From NCBI GenBank assembly GCA_036365455.1, contig JAWQUS010000023.1, positions 6,882,001 through 6,946,000 of the forward strand: 64,000 nucleotides of DNA. Direction: 5' to 3'. Of this stretch, positions 11,781 to 23,412 are shown one piece after another; the stretch's first letter is position 1; every line of letters begins with the position of its first letter. Made by a program: the position numbers and the translations under genes. The notes beneath the pieces were generated by a model. That model searched no databases and was not told the DNA's origin. It saw only the letters and a list, made by a program, of their open reading frames with translations. Origin of the DNA: Macrosoma leucophasiata. Its lineage: Eukaryota > Arthropoda > Insecta > Lepidoptera > Hedylidae.

Positions 11781-13861
11781 TTTTTTTTTTTTTTTTTGTG
11801 TTATGGCTTCACTATTACGCATATTTCCAGTGTCAAGTAAAACGATATTTCGTATTTATTTAAGCAGCGTAAAAGTTAGTATAATATAGTCATCAAGTAT
11901 AATATGTAAGTATCAAGTATATTATGTCAGTCAAGTGAGTTACAGTCAAGTTATTCGAGTAAAGCGATGGCTACTTTACCAGAACATTTACAATGAAGTT
12001 TTGGAGGCAACCTGAAAGGTCGTGTTTTCGCACTGTTATTCTATTTCACTATACACGGGCACTGTAATAAACCTATTTCAAACAAAATGCCACCAACTTT
12101 ATTCAAAATAACTTAAAAATACACCAAGAAAATGAAATAAAATAAGAGCACCATACGCCTCTTTCAAGGTTCCCGCCAGAACTCTGTCGCGTCCTTACAA
12201 TGTCAGGTTTGTCCAGGACATAGATAATACATATAGGTCCAGGACAAATGTAAGGCCTCTACTCAACACTATATGAATGGGTTATGGGTTATGATCTGTG
12301 GCTCTGTGGTTTGATTACAGTGCCACCAACTTACCTCTGAAATGAAGGATGTCGTCACCGTCGTATCGGTGTTGCTAGTTAATTTTGTTTTGCTTAAGAT
12401 TGGGATGAAAGAAATGTTGGGTAATTTTTAAATGAGTAAAACAACTAAGTTTGTTTAAGTTATTATGCTAAAGCCCGTCTAGATTATAACTATAGTGGCT
12501 ACAGCATGATAAATGTACGTTAAAAAAAAACAAATTAATTGCTTTTAAAATTTATTGGAAACCGGTATCTAGCTCTCCAAGCTGATTATGTCATTGCGCT
12601 CCATCAATACTTTACGATTAGACAGCGTTTTTTTGAAACGAAATCCCAATTTATGGAGCAGTTTTCGAAGGGATTCTCTATGTCCTGTATAATTTATTTC
12701 AGTCCTTAAGACATCTAGAAGCTTATTGACAGTAGGCACTTCCTTCCTGGTAGAATAAAATTCATGAACTTTCCGTCTAATAACTCTGTGGTCAAATACA
12801 TCAACTAAAATAAATCCACTTTTACGTGTTCGTTTCTTGCCTGGTGTGCGAATTTTAGTATAGGATTTTTCTGCTTCTTGCCCCTCTCTGACAATATTAG
12901 ATATTGTTCCTAAGCTTACACCTGTAATAAAATAAAATAATTCAGTATACATCTAGCAGGTCAGCTGGCTCACTCCAAAGATAGGGTAGAAACAAACAAA
13001 CTATTATTATTACTAATTTAATTAAAAACGTAATCGTAAATACAGATTATTTCAAGTTGTTCAAATAAAAATCAAGCCAAAGCTGCTATCGCAAATAAAA
13101 AATATAAAGAATATTCTGTAAATTAAATTTAGGTAAGTAGATATTGTATCAATTTAACTGACTTATTAAAATTGGGTAATTTGTGTGATAAGAACTGGCA
13201 ACACTGACCTGTAGTTGCCGCAATTCGATTGTATATTTGACTAAATGGAATTATAAGGGAGCCTGCTGTCGAGATTCTTCTTCAAAAAAGGATTTAACCT
13301 TTAGAATAATATTCCGGGCATCACTTTTCATAGCTTTCGGCATATTCAATAGTTCAAATCAAGAAATATAGCAATAAAACAAACACAGCACACGAAAGTA
13401 GAAGACACTGACAATCCAATGACACTTCAACATGGCGGCTTGATTGGTTTTGGCGGGAACCTTGAAAGAGTCGTATGGTGCTCTTATTTTATTTCATTTT
13501 CTTGGTGTATTTTTAAGTTATATTGAATAAAGTTGGTGGCATTTTGTTTGATATAAGTTTATTACAGTGCCCGTGCATAGTTAAATAGAATAACAGTGCG
13601 AAAACACGACCTTTCAGGTTGCCTCCAAAACTTCATTGTAAATGTTCTGGTAAAGTAGCCATCGCTTTACTCGAATAACTTGATTGTAACTCACTTGACT
13701 GACATATTATACTTGATAACTTATATACTTAATACTTACATATTATACTTGATGACTATATTATACTAAATTTTACGCTGCTTAAATAAATACGAAATAT
13801 CGTTTTACTTGACACTGGCAATATGCGTAATAGCGATGCCATTACAAAAAAAAAAAAAAAA
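11781..13861. mobile_element. DNA transposon with ~400-bp terminal inverted repeats
   Basis: The left arm (11781 to about 12178) and right arm (about 13451 to 13861) are near-identical inverted copies. Each starts outside with a run of 16-17 T (or A) and then carries CAGTGTCAAGTAAAACG, GTAAAGCGATGGCTAC, GGAGGCAACCTGAAAGG and ends inside at GGTTCCCGCCA. The left arm lacks a short stretch present in the right. The roughly 1.27 kb interior carries a broken transposase on the minus strand. I see no clear target duplication outside the homopolymers. It fills most of the Rb-RBFA intergenic space. Confidence 0.8.
12569..13343 (-). pseudogene. Broken transposase N-terminal part (Tc1/IS630-like, insect DDE_3-type)
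   Basis: Two exons on the minus strand inside the long-armed element. Exon 1 (13343-13209) starts MPKAMKSDARNIILKVKSFF. It hits a stop after QQAPL unless one base is added, after which IPFSQIYNRIAATTG continues to a GT donor. Exon 2 (12921-12569) gives VSLGTISNIVREG, RTPGKKR, VIRRKVHEFYSTRKEVPT and ESLRKLLHKLGFRFKK to MERNDI. A second frameshift then hides WRARY. The pattern (helix-turn-helix, KKR linker, LGFR.KK, ERNDI) matches a common insect transposase family from memory. The catalytic DDE domain that should follow is absent. Confidence 0.6.
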
Positions 13862-14059
13862 GTTGGAGTGGCACTGTACTACTTTGATTTGTTGTTACTT
13901 GAGTAAAAATACTTTCAAAAATGTTGAATTGAAACCAAAATGTGATCAAAATGAATGATTAGGCCCATTACAAGGTTAAGCTTTAATACTAGTTTAAAAA
14001 TACATAAAATCGTGTTCCGTGCTATCATAGAAACCACAGAAACTACTGACAAGTTGAAA

Positions 14060-17000
14060 ATGTTCCGGCGATTTTATCATACCTCTTGCATTCTGTTTAG
14101 TCAGAAAAAACAAGGACTCAAGCTTTGCAAAATGATTAACCCTAAAAGTAAAAGGTATATAATTTTTTATGATAGTTACAAGGCTATACTTACTTTGTTG
14201 TGAGTACATTTTTTGAGGTTATATTATTATTTTAGGCAGTGGTATTCATCACCATTGACTGAAATTGATGCAATGCCAAGTGTTAAAAGTCTAACGAAGG
14301 TCAAATACGAGCCAGGGAAACGAGGATTGCGTCGTATGGCAATGCTCAATAAAATGTTCATGAAGTACATAACAGATATCATGTCAACTGGCACCGTATC
14401 TATGAATATTGTGGGCAGAGGTGTAGAGATATCTAAGGTACATTTTAACCTGTTGCTGCTTATTTGTAGACATCAAACCATAACTTATCTACAACTATAA
14501 ACATTTACTCTTGAGGTGAGATTCACAGACTTTTACTCTTTACTTTCAGCAAAGTATGCTTCAAACTGTCAGTTATCAGTAAAGTCTCATACTTTACTGA
14601 TAACTGACAGTTTGAAGCATACTTTGCTGAAAGTAAAGAGTAAAGTCGTAGTGTGGTCTGTGGAATCTTACCTTATGTTTCACATTTTACTTTCACTGAC
14701 TTCACAAACAAGATATTTCAAATGGACTCTGAATGCCTACCTTTTGAGAGAAGAACATTTTCTTTTCAAATAATAATAGCATTGCAAAATTGTATTTCTG
14801 TGTGTAAAATAAGCTTCTTGATTCTGTCACGTAGGAAAAAAACTTGGCCAAAATAGTGGTAACAGAAGGAGGGTTATGTTTTTCGGGTGTATGTATGTAT
14901 GTAGATTTTTGCCTCTGGTTTCTGTGAATATGACTAAAGGCTGCAGTACCTACTCACTCTCTTGCCATGACCTGCATGCTTGTATAGCAGATTAAAAAAA
15001 ATATCACTTAAAAAATATCCTATAGGGAAGGAGGTGTAGTATGTTCACAATTTATATAACAATACAACAAAGTAAAAAAATCTTGTAATATTTTTGTTAC
15101 AACACATGGGAGTGGAATTTTAAATTCGTGTCAATATAATTTCTATTATCAAACTGCATTTAAAACGACTTCATTTTCACCCACAAACCATGAATATACC
15201 TATAATTTGATAGTTATTGTTTTTTTAGTTTAACAAGCCTATTGATTTTCATTAAAGTTCATTCTGAAGTCAGTTCAGAATTTGATCAGTTGGATAGTTA
15301 GTTAGGATTTATTGCATTTGCCTAACCAACAACATCACCAGGGGAAAGTAGAAAAAAACACCACCACCTTTTCTTCAGATGAAATTTTATTGATATCTCC
15401 CTCCTAGAATAATGCATCTGCCCTCCTCTCACCCTCTATATTTTCGACTGGTGTTGCCCCGTAGGAGAAAGGAGTCTGCTACTACTAAGCCACAAACACA
15501 ATATACAAAACACAATAAAATATACACATTTAGACTGAAAATAAAAAAACTTGTTTCTTACGTATTTGTTGATAAATAATATTATTATTTTTTATCTAGG
15601 TGAGAGTGAGTCCTGATTTCCAAACTGTAAATGTTTTTTGGGTCTGTAAAGGAGATGGGACAGATAGTGATATGGAAACCTTGTTGGATGGAGTAGCTGG
15701 TGCCCTGAGACATGAACTGTCTTCCCTACGCCTAATGGGACAAATACCTTATGTTGTATTTGTGAAAGGTTTGTTACTGAATATCAACATGCTTTCAAGT
15801 TGCATCAATAAAATTAGTAATTCGAAGTTAGTTTGTCTTTAACTTTAAGTAGCTTAAATTAAAGCAAGGGCATAACAAGTTTTTAACACTAGATTCAAAA
15901 GAGAAGTGTTATTATAGACTTTGCTTCAAGGGCGTCGCCAGCCGATCTAGATGAATTAGGCAGCTTGGGTATTGGGAGGCCAGGTTGGTACCTATACTTA
16001 TGGCGCATATCAGTCTTTGCTGTAAATTGTGCTTTTTTTGTTTCTAGAGAAGGGCTGACCCCTCTGCTCGCCCCCGCCCCCACTGGCGACGTTTATGCAT
16101 GATTTATTGATTTTTAGTCAGTTTTCGATTAAACAGATCATTCAATCGAAAACTGGTCTTCTCAAACCTCCAACATTTTTAAAGACCTATCCGACAACAC
16201 CCGACGAGATGCGATGTGCTTGAAAAATAAATAGCATTTTATGTGTAGGGGTAGTAAAAAAAATATTTTACAATATTTTAGCGTCCGACTTTCTCCACTA
16301 AGCTTATATGTATTTGTGCCAAATTATACATTAGTAGCACTAATAGTTTACGACATTAGCTGCGGACAGACAGTCAGATGGACGGACATGACTAAACTTT
16401 AAGGATTCCTTATAGGAGCCCTAAAAATGTTATAAAAAGATACAAGGTAAAACAGCCTCGATATATTAGCTAGAGAACCTAAAGATGATTTCCTGGTGTT
16501 TAAAATATTTTCAGGTCTTGTCTACCGACAGCAAAAGCCCTCCATAGTAAACTTTAAACCTTTAAGTCTATATAGGTAAAATATATTAGGTTGGGGAAAA
16601 AGTTTCTTCGCATTTTTTAAGATAATTCAAAACATTTTTTAATATAGTTTATTTAAATTTAACTAAAGTATGTATGTACCATTTTGTTTGATAACCTTTT
16701 GCCATCTTGTAGGTAGGGACATGATCCCATTGCTATAAAAATTTTGGGACTTCTCATCAAAATACCGCGACAAGTGGATTTGGCAGTCCTCTCGTGATGT
16801 TAACCTAACATTGCATAAAGAATTCTGAAGAGACCGAAACAGGTGGAAATCTGAAGGTGCAAGGTCAGGACTATACGGCGGATGCATTAACACCTCCCAG
16901 CCAAACTCTTAATTTTTGCTGAGTGGCTATAGATGTGTGAGGTCTAGCGTTATCATGATGAAACACCACACCCCTTCTGTTGATCAATTCCGGCCGCTTT

Positions 17001-20000
17001 CTCTCAACTTCTTGCTTTAATCTCAGCAGTTGTTCGCAGTAGAGTTCAGAATCGATAGTCCTGCCTGGTGGTAATAGCTTATAATGAATAATACCCTTCC
17101 AATCCCACCACACACACAACATCACCTTATTGCGAGTTAACCCGGGTTTCGCCACAGTCTGTGAAGCCTGATCGGCCTTTGACCACGACCTTTTTCGCAC
17201 GTTCTTGTCGTACGTGATCCACTTTTCATCACCAGTTATCAGCTTCTTCAAAAATGATTCGGTTTCATTACGTCGTAATAAAGAATCACAAATGAGTACA
17301 CGGTTCATTAGGTTTCTTTCAGTGAGCTCGTGAGGTACCCAAATATCGAGCTTTTTTATACCCAGCTTTTTTAAAATGCGCCAAAACTGTTTTGTGATCA
17401 ATTCTCAGTTCATCAGCTACGTCCTAACTACTGATATGTCGATCTTGCTCCACTTTTTCAAAAATGGCATCGATTTTATCCGTAATAGGGCGACCAGAGC
17501 GAGGTGCATCTTTGACATCAAAATTTCCGGATTGAAAACGCTTAAACCAAATTTGTGCTACTCTCACAGACACTGCCCTAGGTCCATAAACATCGCAATT
17601 TTTTTTCGCGGCTTGCGTTGCATTTTCACTTTTTTGTAGTAAAATTTTAAAATGTATCGAATTTCTTCATTAGATTCACTCATCTTGACAGTACGAAAAA
17701 CAAATGAAAATCACACATTTGCCTAATTTGAATTTGGAATTATGTTCTTTAAAATTTTAACTTTTAATGATACCATAACCAGCCAGATACAAATACTACA
17801 GCCAAAGAGATTTTATTACAAGTTCATACAAACTATAATGCGAAAAGACTTTTTCCCCAACCTATTATTAAAAGTCGGAAAGTGTTCTTTGAATTCTCAA
17901 AATAATATTTCAAACCCTGAACAATTTTTATTTTGTACAAATCTTGCCATGTTTCTTTTTATTTATGTATACTCACATATATTACACACGTATGTTCACG
18001 CACAGATAAACAAGAAGCTCAACTAGTTGACCTAGACAGAAGATTGTCGACAGCTGATTATGGTGAAGATTACGCGCCTACAGAGTTGGGGGATCTTTTG
18101 AAATCAGAATTCACCTTAAACATGAAGTTGTCCCCAGAGATGCAGGTATGTATATATGTATCTTTACAGCAAGTTCCTTACGGGTTAAGGACTGTGCCAC
18201 CTATCGCGTAAGTCCCGGGGTATTACTGTATTTGCCCAATTTACTTCCCGTTTTTTTATCTTATACAGAAAGAAATAAAAGACTTGTATTACATGTAATA
18301 CGAGCCAGTCTTTTATTTCTTTCTGTCATTATATCACTTTCATGACCAGCAGGCGTATTATGTATCTCGGTTGACAGTTGACATAATTTCGATAGCTACT
18401 TTAAAGTACATTGCTGTTTTGACGTAACGTGATAATTAGGGTTTGAAACAGCAATGTATTGCATCGTGGCTATCGAATTGATGGTCACCGAATTACAGAA
18501 CACGCCTGCAATGCTGTTTTTTTAAACAAAACAGTTTTATTTATAGGCAAAAATAAAACAACTGGAAGTGGAAGAACCCATTGGCGAAGAACCTGTACCG
18601 ACAATGACTCACACTGTTTTTGGCTTAGACCACGAAAAGATCATGAATAGACTTCTCGCCGCTAGAAAAAAGAGCCGAGAGGCTTGGTCTACTCTCGACG
18701 ACCCCGCTGTTATATCGTACAGAGCAACTACCGTCAAGGAACCAGATATTGATGTTGGGAAACAGAAGAAGGATTTAGCAGAATTTTTACTTAAACGACA
18801 GGTACTTGACATTGGTTTTAATTAGACGATATGGACGAGATCTTGAAAGAGTGTCCAGCGTACGCTGCAAATAAAGTTAATAGTATCTGCCACAATAGCG
18901 CTGGCGTCTGTAAAACTCCGATATGGATTTAGCTATTGTATAGTGAGTGAAGTTTGCTCAGTACAAAAATCGTTTTGTGACTATGTTCATGACAAAGTTA
19001 TCAATGAAATAGCCGAAATATTTGCGTGGTACCAAATAATAAACATTAACTTAATAAAAATACTGCTGTGAAAAAACGCGTCGAATGATACATTTACTCT
19101 GAATTCTGAATAAAATTTAATAATATACGACTTTAACACGTGCCTTTTAAAAAATGACAGCAGATCGCTGCGTGACCATACTACCTTTATCTGCGACCCA
19201 TCAGTCTCCAAATTGTGTACCTTCTCTCCTGGATTTGATCTTAGTTTCCTCAAATACGCATGTTGCTTTACATGGTCAATACGCTGCAGATGCTTTTTCC
19301 TTTCATGATTTGATATATTTATCGTACAAGATTCGGACCACCAAGCCCAAACCTAAAATTCTTCAGCTGCGTAATTTTCGGATGAATATCTATATAATAT
19401 ATGATATCTATATTATATCGGATGAATATCTATATATATATAATATATGATATGGATGTTCATAAGCTTCGTGACGATGCTTCAAGGGTTGATAGGACAG
19501 TGATTGAGCATGCCAACGATATTGATGAAAAAGTGGGCCTGTTGAATTCTCTTGTGGTTTAACTTTATACTACTTTTTTTACTTTATTTATTTGGAGATC
19601 GTCTGCATAAAGCAGACGATCTCCAAATATACTCACAAGCTCGCTTGGATGATCTCCCCAATGCAATATCTACCATTAATGATGATCTGGCTTATATCTC
19701 GAGTTGGAGTAGATCAAACGGATTAAAAATTAATCCTGAAAAGACTCAGGTCATTATCATTGGAAGTAGACGTCTTCTAAATAGAATAGATTGGGTCAAT
19801 TTGCCGTATAAAGAGAATGTTAAAAGTTTGGGTGTCATATTAGACAGTAATCTTTCATGGGAGCCTCAGATTTGTGAGGTAAGCAGGAGGGTCTTTGCGA
19901 CAACAGGTTCTTTGAGGAGGTTACGGAACTTATTACCAATTCCTACCAAAATTGCGCTAGCTCATGCTCTTTCTTTTTCCAATACTTGATTATGCTGACA

Positions 20001-21485
20001 TAAGCTATCTTGATGTGACCCAGAAGCAACTTAATAAGCTTGAGCGACTCCAAAATATTTTCATAAGGTTCATATTTGGTTTACGTAAGTATGATCATAT
20101 CTCCGAATTTCGTAAAAAGCTCAAGTGGCTCCCAATTAACCATCGCCGGGATACACACATTCTTTCTCTTCTGTACAATGTGCTATTTAACCCTGCAACT
20201 CCACTATACCTGAGGGATCGCTTCAACTTTCTTAATAATAATAACTCCCTTTCACTTCGTTCTTCCAATAATCTTTCCCTTAGTACTCCTTTACACTCCT
20301 CTCTATTCTATCACAAATCTTTTTCAGTTAAAGCAGTTCAACTTTGGAATAATTTGCCTGTCGAGATTCGTAAAACTCAAACTATTGCTACCTTCAAGAA
20401 ACAACTTAAACATTTTTACCTTAGTCTCTAACTTTATTAGTTCTAGTATCTACTTCTAATTTCCATCTTTCCTATCCCTATCTCTCTCATTCCCTTTATT
20501 TCTGTTATTCATCAATTGTGTTTTTTTTTTGCATTCCTTGAAACTTGTTGATGTACTTATGACATTATTTGTATATTATGTTACACAGTTGTTACATTAA
20601 GTATGTACACCCTACCGACTTCTAAATTTGTGATCCTTTATGCAAGGTTGCCTGGCAGAAATCGCTACCTGAGCGATAAGGCCGCCTTCTGTACCTGTTT
20701 TACTGTCGTCTATTTATGTAAATTATTTCTGTTTGGTGTACGACAAGATATAAATAAATAAATAAATATATTAAAGTTTATCATACGCTGTCGCACCGCT
20801 ATTTGCCTTATTTTTATTAATACTTTTTCAATATAGAAACCGTGCTCCTTCATCTTTACACTCCATAATTTTAGTGGTGTTTATTTTTTGTGTATAGATA
20901 ATTAATTAACGAAAAATACTTTTTTTTACTGTTGTTCTTTGATATTGTTCGGGTAATAAACCGAACACCAATATAATTTTACGTTGACCACGGTGTGGTG
21001 TGCCATGACGTGCAATTCGCGCCCGCCGATGGATTAATCCACTGCTAATAATCATGTCATTTATACGTAACTTCGTATATCAGTATATTCGATAAATCAA
21101 TGATCAATCTAACCATTTCTCAAAGTCCACGGTACATTTGGTCCTTCGAGCCGGATCACTTGTATGAGTTGCAAAATTAAAAATTCTTGACCTCACCTGC
21201 TGAAGTTATCGAATCTTGGTTTCGTGCTAGTGCGTCTTAAATAAAATACTTGTTTTATTGTAATGATAATTATGTTATGTGATTGCATTTTGCAAAACAA
21301 TTTTTTTTTTGTAGATTCTCCAAAATAAATTGTACAAAGAAATGCGTAAACAACGAGAGGATTTGGGCGAAGTATGCGAGGCGAACTTTGAAGATGACGT
21401 TTACGACAACCACTACGAATATGAAGATGAATTTTTCTACGAAGAGAGTTTGCCACACGAAGAGGACAGGAGTTCTAAAAGATAA
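14060..21485 (+). CDS. RBFA: Mitochondrial ribosome-binding factor A (6 exons, complete)
   Basis: RBFA binds the small mitochondrial ribosomal subunit and assists late maturation of its rRNA. Exons: 14060-14154, 14236-14437, 15600-15768, 18006-18145, 18547-18801, 21315-21485. All introns are GT-AG and phases join exactly, giving 343 residues. Residues 1-31 look like a mitochondrial presequence (MFRRFYHTS, basic, no acidic residues). The KH-like RBFA domain lies at about 55-175: RRMAMLNKMFMKYITDIM, VRVSPDFQTVNVFWVCKG, GALRHELSSLRLMGQIPYVV, LVDLDRRLS. The C-terminal third is charged (KIMNRLLAARKKSREAW) and ends in an acidic/aromatic tail with repeated EDD/YEYEDE, as in metazoan RBFA. An in-frame ATG at 13955 would add 35 residues; I prefer 14060 because of the presequence. 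Intron 2 holds a perfect hairpin, intron 3 a mariner, intron 4 palindromes and intron 5 a LINE fragment. Confidence 0.9.
14532..14644. repeat. 54-bp perfect inverted repeat (foldback MITE core) in RBFA intron 2
   Basis: Left arm 14532-14585 and right arm 14591-14644 are exact reverse complements around the 5-base loop CTCAT. Imperfect outer arms (GAGATTCACAGAC / GTCTGTGGAATCTT) extend it to about 14519-14669. A one-sided relative of the right end occurs at about 56876-56912 (AAGTAAAGTCGTAGTGCGGT). Confidence 0.85.
15915..16092. repeat. Possible MITE with GCGTCGCCAG ends
   Basis: GGGCGTCGCCAGCC near 15928 and CCACTGGCGACG near 16080 are inverted to each other; the interior is non-coding. The target duplication is unclear. 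It lies in RBFA intron 3. Confidence 0.35.
16586..17865 (-). mobile_element. mariner copy 2 (same family), defective
   Basis: About 1.28 kb, the same ends as copy 1 (TTAGGTTGGGG / CCCCAACCTA) with flanking TA, and nearly identical throughout. The transposase is broken: 17401-16871 keeps a 176-residue stretch with TGDEKWI and [10 protein letters not shown], and 16893-16663 holds the C-terminal [15 protein letters not shown] part in another frame. The N-terminus is interrupted near 17360-17480. It is inserted in RBFA intron 3, antisense to that gene. Confidence 0.9.
18266..18325. repeat. Nested palindromes in RBFA intron 4
   Basis: CAGAAAGAAATAAAAGACT (18266-18284) and its exact reverse complement (18307-18325) enclose the perfect palindrome GTATTACATGTAATAC (18286-18301). 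Confidence 0.8.
18350..18509. repeat. Imperfect inverted-repeat element in RBFA intron 4
   Basis: CAGGCGTATTATGTATCTCG ... TTTCGATAGCTAC ... ACATTGCTGTTTT on the left pairs with AAACAGCAATGTATTG ... GGCTATCGAA ... CACGCCTG on the right. The arms are about 65-70 bases with scattered mismatches. It ends 37 bp before exon 5. Confidence 0.6.
19589..19629. repeat. 18-bp perfect inverted duplication at a LINE deletion junction
   Basis: TATTTGGAGATCGTCTGC (19589-19606), then ATAAA, then its exact reverse complement (19612-19629). The right arm is the normal reverse-transcriptase coding sequence for ADDLQI; the left arm is an inverted copy placed where upstream ORF2 sequence is missing. Confidence 0.85.
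19600..20431 (+). pseudogene. LINE ORF2 C-terminal part (reverse transcriptase thumb and C-terminus)
   Basis: From 19612 the frame reads ADDLQIYSQARLDDL, WSRSNGLKINPEKTQVIIIG and LGVILDSNLSWEPQI to about 19970, where one frameshift moves it to the next frame (LDYADISYLDVTQKQLNKLE, WLPINHRRDTHILSLLY, VQLWNNLPVEIRKT, FKKQLKHFYLSL, stop at 20431). The order and motifs are those of CR1/Jockey-clade LINE ORF2. The usual Tyr before ADD is replaced because the deletion joins there. Confidence 0.85.
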
Positions 21486-21935
21486 TTAATTACTCACTTA
21501 AGTAGAAAGAAATAGTGTAAATACATTGTTGTATAAAGTAATTATCTTTCAATCCAACTCCTTGGTAGTAATAATTAGATAGTTACTCTAGTTTGGATAC
21601 TAGTGGTGTATTATGTAGCTTGTCTGTAGTTTTAGTATATTAGTAGACCGATTGTTAATTCGTTGAAGACAAATATCCAAGATATTTGATGTCTAACTTT
21701 GAGGGTCATGCGTGGAGTATGTTTTCCTTATTGATTTTTGGAAGAACTACTTTATAGTTTTTTTAATCTAAGGCGCTACAATCCAGGGTGGGCTTTGTCC
21801 TGGTCCAGAATATCCGTCACGTCCGATCTATTGTCGACTCTCTTCAGTTCCAATTTGTTATATCCTGAGTTTTCAGGTCCTGTTTCCCTCCCTCCGTCTA
21901 GCCATCAGAACTTTGACCGCACGCCACTGATCTAT

Positions 21936-22100
21936 ACTAATATTATAAAACTGAAGAGTTTGTTTGTTTGCTTGAACGCGCTAATCTCCGGAACTTCTCA
22001 AACGATTTGAAAAATAATTTCAGTGATAGATAGCCCATTTATCGAGAAAGGCTTTAGGCTATATAACATCACGCTAAGATGAATAGGAGAGGGTAGGTAA
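21936..22100 (+). repeat. Lepidopteran interspersed repeat, second type
   Basis: ACTAATATTATAAAACTGAAGAG, TTTGTTTGTTTGCTTGAACG, TCCGGAACTTCTCAAACGATTTG and GGCTTTAGGCTATATAACATC form a familiar lepidopteran repeat order. Non-coding, intergenic. Confidence 0.45.
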
Positions 22101-22334
22101 CATTGTAATTATATATAAAGAAACGCCGCTATGTCTAAAGGTTAGTAGTCAGTAGTAGTCCTTGGGACCAGCCATATTCTGCCCAAAATCAGAAACGACA
22201 TGGAGATATTAATACAAAAAATAACAAAATCATATGTGTGCAACTCATGTTTTCCCTAAAAGCACTGTTTGTACCGATGAACCCTGCTAAAATCTAACTA
22301 AATCTACTTTTCATGCCTGTATCCGATGGAGTAG

Positions 22335-22520
22335 TTCTGCCTAGTAAATGCATGCATTCATCCAACCACGCCAGTTACGTTTTGTCCCATGCCATAAGAT
22401 TGGTGGCAAGCGTGGTACTGGGAAACTTCTAGAAATTGCAAAAAACCAACAACACTTAAATCCGACACGGTAATCGAACCCCAGACCCCAGAATAGCAGT
22501 GACCTGCTGCCACTAGACTA
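22335..22520 (-). mobile_element. Probable tRNA-derived SINE of another family
   Basis: The minus strand has GTCTAGTGGCAGCAGGTCAC followed by a B-box-like GGTTCGATTACC, then TTTAAGTGTTGTTGGTTTTT, a head-body layout known from lepidopteran SINEs. Only one copy is seen here. Confidence 0.4.
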
Positions 22521-23112
22521 TTGAAGCAGGAGGCACAATTTTGTCGCAAATTATTATTTATCTACATGTCACTTAATCTAATAATCTGTCAACTTCCTTC
22601 GTGCGTATTACCGGCCTTTGTGTATCATTTTATATTTGCCGCTGTATGTAGTACTGTGAACGTCTCACCTTGGATACCAACAAGAATCCCACGATTACAA
22701 GGCGCATTAAAAGTGCAATTTTTATGTTTTTTAATATGAAAGTGGCAAACAAGCATCCAGTCCGCATTGGTGGTATGGTAACTATATTAATAAATTAATA
22801 AGGTACCTTATAAACATCTACACAAAATTAATGCGATGCGTTATGACGCCTTAGTGCAAACAGAGATCCGATTCTGCTATAATACTGCATCCAATATACC
22901 TACATTGAACAGATAGTTATATTAATACAGGTACGTTGACTTCTAAAAGCTGAGTACTTTTGGCTCTGTGAAAAAAATAAAGTAATGTAAATTAACATCT
23001 AATTAAATCGAAACGATAGTACAGAATACTGTCGCGTATAGCAGGTTTTACTGCTGGACCACCATAGGAGATCTAAGGCGAAGGCACCGCATTACCCAAT
23101 CTACAGTACGCT

Positions 23113-23165
23113 TAATACTGAAATGCCGCAATAACGGGCACTTTATTTGCGGCATTTTAGTATTA
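23113..23165. repeat. Short hairpin (19-bp arms)
   Basis: TAATACTGAAATGCCGCAA and TTGCGGCATTTTAGTATTA pair with one mismatch around a loop of about 15 bases. It is intergenic. Confidence 0.6.
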
Positions 23166-23412
23166 AAAGAGCGTAAACTTTGCACTAGTCTCTTAGCTCA
23201 CGACAACAGACGAGATAGAGTACCTACGAGTTTCAATATTGGCCAAACAGATGAGAACTACTGCCATAGAATAGATAATAATATTTCATAGCCTGAGGAC
23301 TGAGGAGTGACAGCGCATCGACATTAAAGTCTCTTGTTTTTATGTTGATGTTTATAGGCTACAGCACCTATTACAATTATTATATTATATATTATTACTA
23401 TTACAAATAAAT

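Larger units (their letters stand above)
19150..20770 (+). mobile_element. CR1/Jockey-like LINE, internally deleted 3' fragment
   Basis: Remains of a non-LTR retrotransposon in RBFA intron 5. At 19200-19380 is the end of an endonuclease domain (PSLLDLILVSSN, FSFHDLIYLSYK). An AT-rich patch follows, then a short ORF2 piece (VHKLRDDASRVDRT, 19452-19560), then the reverse transcriptase from its catalytic ADDLQIY motif onward. The element ends in a TAAATAAATAAATA tail at about 20750, typical of such LINEs. Most of the reverse transcriptase is deleted. Confidence 0.85.

Noticed and set aside
19385..19450. AT-rich satellite or origin-like sequence
   Set aside because: A short ATCTATAT duplication inside a damaged LINE; no array.
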